A stretch of DNA of 64,000 nucleotides from Enterococcus faecalis_A. Its GTDB lineage: Bacteria; Bacillota; Bacilli; Lactobacillales; Enterococcaceae. The notes beneath the pieces were generated by a model. It had not been told where the DNA came from and made no database searches. It saw only the letters and a list, made by a program, of their open reading frames with translations. Below, in pieces: positions 16,890-25,722 of this stretch. Positions within the stretch are counted from its first letter, which is position 1; each line of letters opens with the position of its first letter. The stretch covers positions 124,001-188,000 of the forward strand of contig JBPDWA010000005.1 in NCBI GenBank assembly GCA_051295955.1, given 5' to 3'. A program made the position numbers and the translations under genes.

Positions 16890-19005
16890 TTACAGCTTCC
16901 TTTTAGTCAATATATCTTCTTGCTGATCGTACAACGATTTGAAAATTCCTTGCGGTTGCGACAATAGCTCGGAGATACTACCTACTTCTTTCAACTCTCC
17001 CTCATCTAAAACAAAGATGTAATCTGCATCTTTAATCGTCGTTAAACGATGAGCAATAATTAAAACCGTACGATTTTCAGCAATTTTCTTTAGGTTCCGC
17101 TGGATAATCTGTTCTGACTCTACATCTAAAGCTGAAGTTGCTTCATCAAAAATCAAAATTTTAGGGTTTGTAATTAATGCTCGTGCAATAGCTATTCGTT
17201 GTTTCTTTCCACCTGATAAGCCTACGCCATGTTCCCCAACTTCTGTGTCGTAACCTTTAGGAAAAGAGGCAATAAAATCATGAGCGCCGGCAGCTTTGGC
17301 AGCAGCTACTACTGCTTCAATTGAAGCGCTGGGAAAATTGATGGCAATATTTTCTCTAATTGTACGATTGAATAAAAAGTTTTCTTGCAGTACGACGCCA
17401 ATTTGACTTCGAAGCCAGGCAGTGTCTGTTACAGCTATATTGTTGCCATCAATCAAAATATCCCCCGATTCAGGCACGTAATCAGCTTAGTTAATGTACT
17501 TTTCCCCGAACCACTGCGACCGACAATGCCAATCGTTTGTTCTGGGTCAATCTCAAAGCTCATATTTTTAATCGCTGGTGAACGAGTCAGATCATAACGA
17601 AATGTCACGTTTTGAAAAGTAATTCTTCCTTGGAGCTGTTGCATCCTTGTTTTATTCTCACTAGCGACTTCTGGCCTAGTATCAAAGATATCGCCAATTC
17701 GTTCGATAGAAATCTTTGTTTGTTGAACATCACGCCAAATTTGAACAATTCGTAACAGTGGGCTACTCACCTTACTTGCTAACAAGCGAAAAGCAATCAG
17801 CTGGCCAACTGTTAATTTCCCTTTCAAAACAGCGTTGGCACCAAACCATAATATCAGCAAGTCAGACACTTTTTGGATAAACTGTCCAACAGCTCCCACA
17901 TCGCTGGCCAAAATCGCACCTTTAAAGCTAGCCTTGGTATAATTCGCCTCCAAGTCTCCCCACTGTTCCTTCATTTTAGGTTCCAAGGCCAGCGCTTTAA
18001 TGGTATTGATCCCAGAAACGCTTTCCACCAAAAAGGACTGCGCCTCAGCTCCGGCAGCAAAACGCTCATCCAAACGTCCTTTAAATAGCGGTGTAGTAAC
18101 CAATGAGAGCAAGACAAATAGCGGGATAGTAAGTAGTAAAATTAACGTTAATGAAGGGGAATAGAAAAAAAGAATCACCAGATAAAGCAGCAAGAAAACA
18201 CAATCCAGCACTGCATTTAACGGTGTACCAGTTAGAAAGTTACGAATCGTCTCCAACTCTCTAACTCGCGCCACCGTATCGCCAACTCTTCTATTTTCAA
18301 AATAGCGCAAAGGTAAACGCAATAAATGAGCGTACAAACGGACACTTAGCAATAAATCTATTTTATTTGTGGTATTGGAAAAAAATGATTTTTGGCGATT
18401 CCTAAAAGCAACTCAAAAATAAATGCAATAAACAGGCCGCTACCCAAAACTGTTAACGTTGATAGACTATTATGTGAAAGAGCTTTATCAATCACTACTT
18501 GTATGAAAATTGGACTAAATAAATTAAGCAACTGGATAAAAAAGATAGCTAACATTACTTCTAACAACACAGACCTATACTTAAAAAAAGTCGGTAAAAA
18601 CCATTTCAGACCAAACTTTTGATTATGCTGTTTGGCTTTTTTATGCTTCAATAACAAAACAGATTCTATTTGCAGTTCTTGTAGCGTTTCCAATGTTTTT
18701 TCAACAGGTCGCTGTTCACTCGGTGAATAAAGCAACGCTTTTTCTTTCGTAGCTTGTACTAAAACATAATAACGATGGTCTCCATCAACCAGCAAAGCCG
18801 GTAGTGGCAATTGCAGATAGCTTGCCGGTATGGCTGGAATAAATTTCGCTTTATAGCCTAAGTACTTAACAATCTTTAATAATTGGAGCTTCGTTATTTC
18901 TTCATTTTCTTTCATACATAATTCATGAAATACTTGTTGTGAGTCCATCGGTATTCCTTGCAACTCACAAATAACTTTTAAACATACCAACCAGTCATTT
19001 TTCAT
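16890..19005 (-). pseudogene. HlyB-type type I secretion ABC transporter, broken
   Basis: Three open pieces (18358-19005, 17453-18352, 16890-17477) form one gene in three frames. The N-terminus is a C39-like domain (about 1-130) lacking the D-C-G protease motif, as in RTX exporters. Membrane helices follow, then R-Y-F-E-N-R-R-V-G-D-T-V-A-R, Walker A G-R-S-G-S-G-K-S-T, signature L-S-G-G-K-K-Q-R and Walker B I-L-I-F-D-E-A-T-S-A-L-D. The first break fits loss of one T from a T8 run (about 18378-18384); the second fits loss of about ten bases just after Walker A (about 17483). Repairing them gives about 708 residues, the family length. The hlyD-like start follows by 15 bases. Confidence 0.9.
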
Positions 19006-19074
19006 ATTTCACCTCTTCATTCCCTCTAATAAAAGGAACATCCATTTCTTATCGATAAAATAAACAAATGATAC

Positions 19075-19103
19075 ATTTTATATAAATACAATACCCTATA
19101 CAA
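19075..19103 (-). promoter_or_regulatory. Candidate promoter of the RTX secretion operon
   Basis: On the minus strand TTGTAT (19098-19103), 17 bases and TAAAAT (19075-19080), about 70 bases before the hlyB-like start, which has GAGGTG. The other genes of the cassette follow in the same direction without another clear promoter. Confidence 0.55.
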
Positions 19104-19114
19104 ATCACGTTAAG

Positions 19115-19137
19115 CAATATTTTTTCACAAAATATTG
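19115..19137 (-). promoter_or_regulatory. Inverted repeat upstream of the RTX operon promoter, possible operator
   Basis: CAATATTTT (19115-19123) and AAAATATTG (19129-19137) are perfect 9-base arms around five bases, just upstream of the candidate -35. The surrounding 19.06-19.29 kb is extremely AT-rich. Confidence 0.45.
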
Positions 19138-19293
19138 TTTAATATTTAAGAAACGCTTAAGGTACCAATGAAAACAGGAAATTTTTTAAATATTAAATAC
19201 TTCAAATCCAAATAATCATTATTATTTTTATAAGTTTAAATAGAAAATATTTTTTATCTTAAAAATAATAAAATTAATTATCTTTTGTATGAT

Positions 19294-19338
19294 AAAAAAA
19301 GCATAGTCATAAGTATCAAAACTTATGTCTATGCTTTA
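19294..19338 (-). terminator. Terminator after the yktB-like gene
   Basis: AAAGCATAG..ATAAGT and ACTTAT..CTATGCTTT form a long stem around a short loop, with seven U on the minus strand. Confidence 0.88.
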
Positions 19339-19380
19339 AATGGATACCAAAGTGATCATAGTATATCAATTCATAGAAAA

Positions 19381-19995
19381 CTAGCCTTTTGCTAATGCCA
19401 CTTGATACAACGGTAACAACTCTTGATAGGTAGCCAGCATATATTGGCGGGCGGCCGATGGGTCTTGCCATAGAGAGCTTTCTCTGGGGATGATACGGCC
19501 TACTTGAAATTCACCTTTTTTGACATCGTGAAAACGTAAGAGCGCAGTCGACAGTTTTTTCTCCGACAAAGGCATAGCCTGCGCTTTCGTGTGATCGGTA
19601 GAAAGATAAAAATCAGCCGGTAGAGCTTGAAAAAGCTGAGGATTCGCTAAAAATCGTTGTGCGATTTCTTTCTCACCTAGCGGATTATCAATACAAGAAA
19701 GCCACATAAATACGTAGTCCGGCCAAATACCTAGTTGAAAATGCGGCTCCATTTTATAACCGCGTTTCTTCTGACTAAGGGCAGACCAAGTATTCTCTGG
19801 CGGGTAAACCGTTCGACGACGATGTTGAGCGATATGCACAAACAATTCCACACCAATATGCGGGAAAAGTTGTTCTGCAAAATATTCATCTAATTCATGA
19901 AAAATAGGCTGGATTCGCTCTCTAATAGCTGCCATTCGCTGATCTAACCCTTCAATAGAGAAGACTTCAAATTCTTTTTCAGTAAACATCTGCAT
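19381..19995 (-). CDS. DUF1054 family protein (YktB-like)
   Basis: This 204-residue cytoplasmic protein matches the YktB/UPF0637 family in length and in motifs such as H-I-A-Q-H-R-R-R near 53, N-P-x-G-E-K near 103, and the L-Y-L-S-T-D-H-T segment near 128. The function is unknown across the family. The first ATG is used, with AGGAG eight bases upstream; a second ATG two codons on is possible. It has its own terminator and no obvious partner. Confidence 0.85.
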   Translation of the reverse strand: MQMFTEKEFEVFSIEGLDQRMAAIRERIQPIFHELDEYFAEQLFPHIGVELFVHIAQHRRRTVYPPENTWSALSQKKRGYKMEPHFQLGIWPDYVFMWLSCIDNPLGEKEIAQRFLANPQLFQALPADFYLSTDHTKAQAMPLSEKKLSTALLRFHDVKKGEFQVGRIIPRESSLWQDPSAARQYMLATYQELLPLYQVALAKG

Positions 19996-20039
19996 TTCCC
20001 TTACTCCTCTTAGTTAAGCTATTGAATACCAAGTAATTT

Positions 20040-20609
20040 TTATTTAGAAACATGCCTTTGTTGCCAAGTTTCGTAGGTAATGCCTCGTAAAACATCTGTT
20101 ACGATTTTGCCTTTGCTAATACGAGCGTTTTTTATCGTCCCTTCAATAGTCATCCCGATTTTTTCCATCACTCTGCCGGAAGCTTGATTGTCAATATCAT
20201 GAACAGCAAATACTCGAAGTAATTCTAATTGTGCAAACCCAAGTTGCAGTAGAGCTTCAGCTGCTTCCGGCATAAATCCTTGACCCCAAAACTCTCGATT
20301 TAAGGTGTACCCGAGTTCACCGACCTTCTTTTCCATCTTCACTCTTAAATCAATCGTTCCGAGCATCTGACCAGTCGCTTTTAATTCAAGACCGTACTTT
20401 CCTAACGGTTCCGCCATAAAATAACTGGCGATTGCTACTTTTGTGTCTGCTGTCGTTACATGTGGCGGAAAGACATATTCTACACATTTCTCGTCAGAAG
20501 CATAAGCGAACATATCTGCAGTATCAGCTAAAGTTACCGGTCTCAACCATAAGCGTTCCGTTTGAAGTGTTTGATTTTCTGCCAAAAGCAGTTGATACTT
20601 ACTCATCAT
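20040..20609 (-). CDS. GNAT family N-acetyltransferase (RimJ/RimL type)
   Basis: This 189-residue protein starts at the ATG at 20607-20609, with GGGGA about six bases before it; the frame is open further upstream but would cross the terminator at 20650-20684. It shows the RimJ/RimL pattern: T-E-R-L-W-L-R-P near 17, the acetyl-CoA loop G-E-L-G-Y-T-L-N near 98 with W-G-Q-G-F-M-P-E-A near 110, and N-x-A-S-G-R-V-M-E-K-I-G-M near 142. It probably acetylates an amino group of a protein or small molecule; the substrate is unknown. Confidence 0.9.
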   Translation of the reverse strand: MMSKYQLLLAENQTLQTERLWLRPVTLADTADMFAYASDEKCVEYVFPPHVTTADTKVAIASYFMAEPLGKYGLELKATGQMLGTIDLRVKMEKKVGELGYTLNREFWGQGFMPEAAEALLQLGFAQLELLRVFAVHDIDNQASGRVMEKIGMTIEGTIKNARISKGKIVTDVLRGITYETWQQRHVSK

Positions 20610-20649
20610 AACTTTCCCCTTTTCATAATACTTTACCGAAAAAGATAGC

Positions 20650-20684
20650 AACAAGCAAGAGGTTTTTTTCGCCTCTTGCTTGTT
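20650..20684 (-). terminator. Terminator next to the peptidase T remnant
   Basis: AACAAGCAAGAGG (20650-20662) pairs perfectly with CCTCTTGCTTGTT (20672-20684). It lies directly after the stop codon of the pepT fragment and was probably its terminator. Confidence 0.8.
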
Positions 20685-20774
20685 TTAAGCAGCATTGATT
20701 TTGATTATTTCAATAATGGTCTGTGCGGCTTTAGCCATCGCTTCTACAGTAATAAATTCATATTTTTCGATTTC
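20685..20774 (-). pseudogene. pepT: C-terminal remnant of peptidase T
   Basis: A 29-codon open stretch reads E-K-Y-E-F-I-T-V-E-A-M-A-K-A-A, then Q-T-I-I-E-I-I-K, ending at a TAA. This matches the end of PepT (x-Y-E-F-V-x-x-x-x-M-E-K-A-V-x-x-I-V-x-I), an M20 tripeptidase. No ATG or ribosome binding site precedes it and an in-frame stop lies just upstream. The rest of the gene appears to have been deleted, leaving the tail plus its terminator. Confidence 0.6.
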
Positions 20775-20796
20775 TTATCTTTTTATTATCATAATT

Positions 20797-20833
20797 TAAT
20801 AAAAACAACGATCTCACCAGAAATCGTTGTTTT
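20797..20833 (-). terminator. Terminator after the siderophore binding-protein gene
   Basis: AAAACAACGAT (20802-20812) pairs perfectly with ATCGTTGTTTT (20823-20833), with a U-run on the minus strand ending the operon. Confidence 0.9.
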
Positions 20834-20842
20834 AAAAGCTTT

Positions 20843-21805
20843 TTATTCTAATCCTTTTTTCACGTCTCCAATCATTAAATGCGTGGATTCCAAGCCGCCG
20901 CCGCTTAAATACCAGACATCTGGTTGTAAGGTAATGACCTTATTGTCTTTACCAGCTTTTGTTTGCTGAACCAACTCATTGTCGGCAACGTTATTATTGG
21001 TGGTGTCACCACCAATTGCTTGGGTCCGGTCGACGACGAACAAAATATCAGGATTTTTTTCTAATAGATATTCATAAGAAACGCTTTGTCCATGAGTAGA
21101 AGCTTTAATTTGATCGTCAGCCGGCGCAAAACCAAACGTATCGTAGACAATTCCAAAACGTGACTTTGTGCCGTAGGCTGAGAGTTGTCCTTCATTTACT
21201 AAAGTCACTAAGGCTTTTTGGCCACTGGCACTTGCCTGCTCTTTGACTGCAGTAATTTCCTTTTCTAATTCAGCAATTTTTTTCTTAGCTGTTTGCTCTT
21301 GATCAAAAATTTGACCTAATGTTTGAATATTGTGTTTAGTAGAATTCCAAGTGTCCGCATTATCTATAGCTAAATAGATAGTGGGTGCAATTTGAGCTAA
21401 TTTTTCTTGGAAATCTCTTTGACGACCGGAAATGATAATTAAATCAGGTTGTAACTGGTTGATCTTTTCCAAATCCGGTTCTTTAATCCCGCCTGCTGAT
21501 TCAACTTTTTGATAGTTTTTCAAGTACTGAGGCAAATTCTTCGTAGCGGCACCGACTACTTTTTTTCCGACTCCTAATGCATCCATCGTATCTAATGAAC
21601 CGTTATCAAAGACAACTACTTTTTGCGGATTCAAAGGTACTTCAACTTCACCATTTGAATCGGTCACTTTTATTTTTTGGGCTGTGGCCGTCTCGCTGGT
21701 TTTTGACGTATTGGTCTTTGCCGTCTTCCCGTTGTCTCCACAAGCACTTAAGCCGAATAAACCAATCATCATAACTGTTGCAATTGCAAAAAATTTCTTC
21801 TTCAT
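20843..21805 (-). CDS. Siderophore ABC transporter substrate-binding lipoprotein (FatB/YclQ-like)
   Basis: This 320-residue lipoprotein has a signal peptide with lipobox L-S-A-C (Cys 21), then a Ser/Thr-rich tether and a class III periplasmic-binding fold typical of ferric-siderophore receptors (V-V-V-F-D-N-G near 63, P-D-L-I-I-I-S-G-R near 120, W-Y-L-S-G-G-G near the end). Anchored outside the membrane, it hands ferric-siderophore to the two permeases. It is the last gene of a four-gene operon, after the ATPase gene by 76 bases, and a Fur box lies at the operon start. Confidence 0.92.
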   Translation of the reverse strand: MKKKFFAIATVMMIGLFGLSACGDNGKTAKTNTSKTSETATAQKIKVTDSNGEVEVPLNPQKVVVFDNGSLDTMDALGVGKKVVGAATKNLPQYLKNYQKVESAGGIKEPDLEKINQLQPDLIIISGRQRDFQEKLAQIAPTIYLAIDNADTWNSTKHNIQTLGQIFDQEQTAKKKIAELEKEITAVKEQASASGQKALVTLVNEGQLSAYGTKSRFGIVYDTFGFAPADDQIKASTHGQSVSYEYLLEKNPDILFVVDRTQAIGGDTTNNNVADNELVQQTKAGKDNKVITLQPDVWYLSGGGLESTHLMIGDVKKGLE

Positions 21806-21881
21806 GATAGCCTCCTTTTAATTTAATGGTTTTTAATTGTTAAACCCAACTTTTATTGGCTGTCTTTCTACAACCTTTTTC

Positions 21882-22637
21882 TTAATAATACATGCAAAAA
21901 CGTTTCCCTTCTATTTCACAGATACGGATCTGCATGTCATACAATTTGTTTAATAAATCGGTTTGAATCATTGCTTCGTTTGATCCACGGGCATATAAGC
22001 GCCCGTTTTTCATAGCGACAATTTCGTCTGCGTAGCTGGCAGCAAAGTTCAAGTCGTGTAAAACAATAATCACTGTCTTGCCCATTTCATCTACTAGCTG
22101 CCGTAAAGTCTGCATCATCTGAACCGCATAATTCATATCCAAATTATTCAGTGGTTCATCTAATAAAATATAATCCGTGTCTTGAGCTAAAATCATGGCA
22201 ATATACACACGTTGTAGTTGCCCACCTGACAGTGTATCGATTCGCTCATCAGCCAGTGAGATCAAGCCAAGTTGCGTTAAAGCTTCCGTTACTTTTTCGT
22301 GATCCGCTGGTTTCAAACGTCCTTTCGAATAAGGAAAACGACCAAAGTTCACTAATTCCCGCACGGTTAATTTTAAATTAATGCCATTCGCTTGTTTTAA
22401 GATGGACAATTTTTGTGATAGAGCATTTTGTTTCCAAGTTTTCACTTCATTATGATCTAGATAAATTTCGCCGGTATCTTTAGGAATCAAGCGACTCATC
22501 ATGGATAACAGCGTGCTTTTTCCGGCGCCATTCGGTCCGATAAAAGCCGTTAATTTTCGTTCTGCAATCAGTAATTGAATATCTGAAACGACATACTTTT
22601 CACCATATCTTTTTGAAACGTTTTTCACTTCAATCAT
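21882..22637 (-). CDS. Ferric-siderophore ABC transporter ATP-binding protein
   Basis: This 251-residue FecE/YclP-type ATPase has Walker A G-P-N-G-A-G-K-S-T near 34, Q-loop, signature L-S-G-G-Q-L-Q-R near 138, Walker B Y-I-L-L-D-E-P and the H-D-L switch region. It powers uptake through the two permeases upstream. The start codon overlaps the stop of the preceding permease gene by four bases, showing translational coupling. Confidence 0.94.
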   Translation of the reverse strand: MIEVKNVSKRYGEKYVVSDIQLLIAERKLTAFIGPNGAGKSTLLSMMSRLIPKDTGEIYLDHNEVKTWKQNALSQKLSILKQANGINLKLTVRELVNFGRFPYSKGRLKPADHEKVTEALTQLGLISLADERIDTLSGGQLQRVYIAMILAQDTDYILLDEPLNNLDMNYAVQMMQTLRQLVDEMGKTVIIVLHDLNFAASYADEIVAMKNGRLYARGSNEAMIQTDLLNKLYDMQIRICEIEGKRFCMYY

Positions 22638-23602
22638 CGTTGCTGTTTCCTTTCTCTGATAATTTTCCCAACAAAATAGACACCGCCAGTAAATTCAATC
22701 ACAACACTCACTGTGGTAGTCAGCTGGAATAGATGCTCAATGAAAAATTGACCGCACACCAAAAATAAAATAGCAATTAAGCTGCCAGCGGCAAACAGCG
22801 GCCGATGCTGGAAAGTATCCATCATTTGATAACTGATATTAGCCACAATAAATCCTAAGAAAGTGACAGGGCCAACTAGTGCTGTTGATAAGCCGACTAA
22901 AAGGCTGATCATTAACAATAAGAACAACTGAAATTGTGAAAGTGAGATGCCTAAACTTTGCGCTTGATCTTGACCTAAATGCAAAACATCCAAGGCATAG
23001 CTGTTGTGCCACAAAACAACTGCTACACCAATAATCACACAGCCAGCCAACAGTAGATATTGACTGTTTACATTGCCAAAGCTGGCAAAGAGCTTTCCTT
23101 GCAGCAAATCGTATTCATTCGGGTCCATAATTACTTGCAAAAAAGTACTGAGACTATGAAAAAAAGTCCCTAAAATCATGCCAACCATCAGTAATAAAAA
23201 TAAATCATTACGGCTTTTCCGCAAAAGGCTATAAGCCAAACCGACGCTTATGCCCACCATTAACACAACATTTAATAGAAATAAACGAAATGACATAGTA
23301 CCTGCCATTTGCTGTCCGCCAGCTGTAAAAAAGAGGAAGGTTTGCACAAAGACGTACAGTGAATCCAAGCCTAAAATATTGGGCGTCAAAAAATGATTTT
23401 GTGTCATCGTCTGAAAGCTGATCGTTGAAAAAGCCGCCGCAATTCCGACTAATACAAAAGCAGCTAACTTTTTGCCTCGCAATGCCAATGCAAAGGACCA
23501 ATTGCCATAAGTGTGATACGTCAGATATAGCCAGCAAACACCGACAACTGCAAGTAGTAACCAGAAAAAGCGCCACTTCATTGATCGAAAAGATCGTCTC
23601 AT
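22634..23602 (-). CDS. Ferric-siderophore ABC transporter permease (second)
   Basis: This 322-residue FecCD-family permease has about nine to ten transmembrane segments, with the coupling-helix region around G-L-S-T-A-L-V-G-P-V-T-F-L-G-F near 247. It resembles FatC/YclO and forms a heterodimer with the permease upstream. It overlaps both neighbours by four bases. Confidence 0.93.
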   Translation of the reverse strand: MRRSFRSMKWRFFWLLLAVVGVCWLYLTYHTYGNWSFALALRGKKLAAFVLVGIAAAFSTISFQTMTQNHFLTPNILGLDSLYVFVQTFLFFTAGGQQMAGTMSFRLFLLNVVLMVGISVGLAYSLLRKSRNDLFLLLMVGMILGTFFHSLSTFLQVIMDPNEYDLLQGKLFASFGNVNSQYLLLAGCVIIGVAVVLWHNSYALDVLHLGQDQAQSLGISLSQFQLFLLLMISLLVGLSTALVGPVTFLGFIVANISYQMMDTFQHRPLFAAGSLIAILFLVCGQFFIEHLFQLTTTVSVVIEFTGGVYFVGKIIRERKQQR

Positions 23603-24546
23603 CCACGTTTCCTCCTCATCAATAAAGCAATAAAAATCAAACTGCCCAATGTACCTACCACCACACTAACTGGTATTTCATAAGGGGCAATAAGTACGCG
23701 CGCCAAAATATCACAGACAAGTAAAAATAAGCTGCCACTGACTGCCGTAATCATAATGGTTTGCTTCATGTGATCGCCGTAACGCCAAGAAACTAAATTC
23801 GGTACAATTACGCCTAAAAATGGAATATTACCCACCATAATTAAAACAACACCACTGGCTAAAGCGACAATAATCAAGCCCAACAATTGAACTCGTTGGT
23901 AATGCAAACCAAAATTTGCAGCCAAATCCGCCCCCATACCGGCTATGGTAAAATGATATGTATATAGATATACCACTACTAGCAAAGGAACCGTTAGATA
24001 AAGCAATTCATAGCTGCCTTTCATCACTGTTGCAAAATTGCCTTGCAACCAAGAGGACATATTTTGTACCAATTGAAACTGGTAAGCAAAAAAAGTTGCG
24101 ATCGAACCAACAATATTGCCAAACATCACCCCAATCAAGGGAACCATTACTTGATTTTTGGCAGGCAATAAATTAATTAGGTAAACAAAAAGTAAGGTGC
24201 CGCCCAGTGCAAACAAAAAAGCCACAAATGACCGGAAAAGTAAGGGCGCACTTGGGAAAAAAATCATCACCACTAAAATTCCCAGCCGAGCGCTGTCCAT
24301 CGTACCGGCTGTGCTAGGAGCTACAAATTTATTCTGAGTCAGATGCTGCATAATTAAACCAGACACACTTAAAGTTGCTCCAGCTAGTATTAAGCTGATT
24401 GTTCGTGGAACCCTAGTCATCAATAATACCAAACGCTGGCTGTCATTCAACGTAAATAATTGCACGATAGACAACTCTTTAATCCCAATCAAAATTGAAG
24501 CCATACTTAACAGGAGCAAGATTATCAGTACACCAATTTTTCTCAT
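23599..24546 (-). CDS. Ferric-siderophore ABC transporter permease (first)
   Basis: This 315-residue FecCD-family permease resembles FatD/YclN, with many transmembrane segments, R-V-P-R-T near 45 (typical FecCD start of the transport core), G-A-T-L-S-V-S-G and N-I-P-F-L-G-V-I-V-P-N. It is the first gene of the operon. A strong promoter with a Fur box lies directly upstream, so expression should rise when iron is scarce. Confidence 0.93.
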   Translation of the reverse strand: MRKIGVLIILLLLSMASILIGIKELSIVQLFTLNDSQRLVLLMTRVPRTISLILAGATLSVSGLIMQHLTQNKFVAPSTAGTMDSARLGILVVMIFFPSAPLLFRSFVAFLFALGGTLLFVYLINLLPAKNQVMVPLIGVMFGNIVGSIATFFAYQFQLVQNMSSWLQGNFATVMKGSYELLYLTVPLLVVVYLYTYHFTIAGMGADLAANFGLHYQRVQLLGLIIVALASGVVLIMVGNIPFLGVIVPNLVSWRYGDHMKQTIMITAVSGSLFLLVCDILARVLIAPYEIPVSVVVGTLGSLIFIALLMRRKRG

Positions 24547-24571
24547 ACACTCACTCCATTATTTCTAATTG

Positions 24572-24588
24572 AGAATGATTTTCATTCT
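24572..24588 (-). promoter_or_regulatory. Fur box of the siderophore operon
   Basis: AGAATGA-TTT-TCATTCT is a perfect inverted repeat and close to the Fur consensus. It lies just downstream of the -10, where iron-loaded Fur would block transcription. Confidence 0.85.
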
Positions 24589-24595
24589 TGTTTAC

Positions 24596-24624
24596 AGTTT
24601 ATGGGAAACTGTTCGTAAATGCAA
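24596..24624 (-). promoter_or_regulatory. Promoter of the siderophore operon
   Basis: Minus-strand TTGCAT (24619-24624), 17 bases, TAAACT (24596-24601). Confidence 0.75.
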
Positions 24625-24730
24625 GCCCTTTTTTTTAATTGTTTTTTTCTATTGGAATGAATAATAGGACACAAATGATATGCAAGAATTATAAATTTAC
24701 TTTTCGCCGTCCTTTTTTGTAATCGTTTTA

Positions 24731-24739
24731 TGGTATAAT
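24731..24739 (+). promoter_or_regulatory. Extended -10 promoter of the yueI-like gene
   Basis: TGGTATAAT is a perfect extended -10 element about 40 bases before the ATG; the -35 is weak. Confidence 0.65.
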
Positions 24740-24780
24740 AATCATAAAGACATCGTGAAAGGAAGCGAGTGTGAACAACT

Positions 24781-25230
24781 ATGCCAAAAGACGACCTACA
24801 ACAGCATTTAGATAAAGGGATGTACGGTACGCCTTTGATTAATCCGGAAGAACAACATAAATATATGGGAACATTCCGCGAACGTTGTTACTTGACCATG
24901 ACTGTAGCCGAAATGAAAAATGCTCAGCATCACCAGCATCTGCTAACAGAATTAACAAAACACCCTGATGCCTTCGTGCTGTTAAACGGCAGCATTTCTT
25001 CAGAACTGCAAGGTACTTATGTTAAATTATTAAATGATCAAGCGACAAAGTTTACGATTGTTAATAATTTTGTGGAAAATGCACCTGATGCATTCGGCCT
25101 AATTGTTGCGGCTAAAGAAGCAGTCGATGAGCCCGTCATCGATATCGATCAAAAATATCCGCAACTTGCTAAAACGCAGTCAGAAGTGCCAAAGCCTAAA
25201 AAGAACTTTTGGCAGCGCCTTTTTCACTAA
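24781..25230 (+). CDS. DUF1694 family protein (YueI-like)
   Basis: This 149-residue soluble protein matches the YueI family: an N-terminal G-T-P-L-I-N-P-E-E-Q segment near 17, F-R-E-R-C-Y-L-T-M near 32 and a basic tail. The family is common in lactic acid bacteria and its function is not known. It sits 14 bases before a second small gene on the same strand. Confidence 0.85.
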   Translation: MPKDDLQQHLDKGMYGTPLINPEEQHKYMGTFRERCYLTMTVAEMKNAQHHQHLLTELTKHPDAFVLLNGSISSELQGTYVKLLNDQATKFTIVNNFVENAPDAFGLIVAAKEAVDEPVIDIDQKYPQLAKTQSEVPKPKKNFWQRLFH

Positions 25231-25244
25231 CAAGGAGCAAAGAG

Positions 25245-25652
25245 ATGATTGATAATCAATTACTAAAGCGCGATCTGGCTGCTGCGCTAAACGCCCACAT
25301 TGAACTGTTACATGAAGTTGAGTTGATTGAATCCGAGCATATGGACGCTTTTACGTTTATGATGCGCAGCTTTGGTTTTATGCTGCGCAAAGCCCCCGAT
25401 GCGCTACTGACAGAAGATGAAGACACATTATATTACATGCTATTTCAATATTACAGTTTACTCACCGAACTTAAGTATAATTTGTTGCTGAATTTCCCTT
25501 ACGCCCGACTTCAAGAAAAAACATTAGTGGAAGTCGTCAAAACTTTTCCCACTACTTATGAGTTGGAAATGAAAGCTTGGTGGGAACAACACACCGGCTT
25601 AAAAGTCGAAGAAACCAAACAAACCATAGCCATTAAAGAATTTAACTATTAG
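25245..25652 (+). CDS. Unrecognised 135-residue protein
   Basis: I do not recognise this family. The start at 25245 is preceded by AAGGAG at seven bases; a longer frame from 25209 would overlap the yueI gene. The protein looks all-helical, acidic and aromatic-rich, with no signal or membrane segment. It is co-transcribed with yueI and converges on gshF; no link to glutathione synthesis is shown. Confidence 0.8.
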   Translation: MIDNQLLKRDLAAALNAHIELLHEVELIESEHMDAFTFMMRSFGFMLRKAPDALLTEDEDTLYYMLFQYYSLLTELKYNLLLNFPYARLQEKTLVEVVKTFPTTYELEMKAWWEQHTGLKVEETKQTIAIKEFNY

Positions 25653-25659
25653 ATACACA

Positions 25660-25700
25660 AAAGCGCAAAGGAACCTTTACTGAAAGGTTCTTTTGCGCTT
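25660..25700. terminator. Bidirectional terminator between the small gene pair and gshF
   Basis: AAGCGCAAA-GAACCTTT and AAAGGTTC-TTTGCGCTT form a long stem around ACTG, with A/T ends suitable for both strands. Confidence 0.88.
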
Positions 25701-25722
25701 ATTTATGTTATCACCAGCTGGT

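Noticed and set aside
11577..19005. Alternative genetic code or stop-codon recoding to explain the interrupted genes
   Set aside because: The neighbouring exporter genes have frameshifts as well as stops, and housekeeping genes end normally at TAA, so plain pseudogene decay is the simpler explanation.
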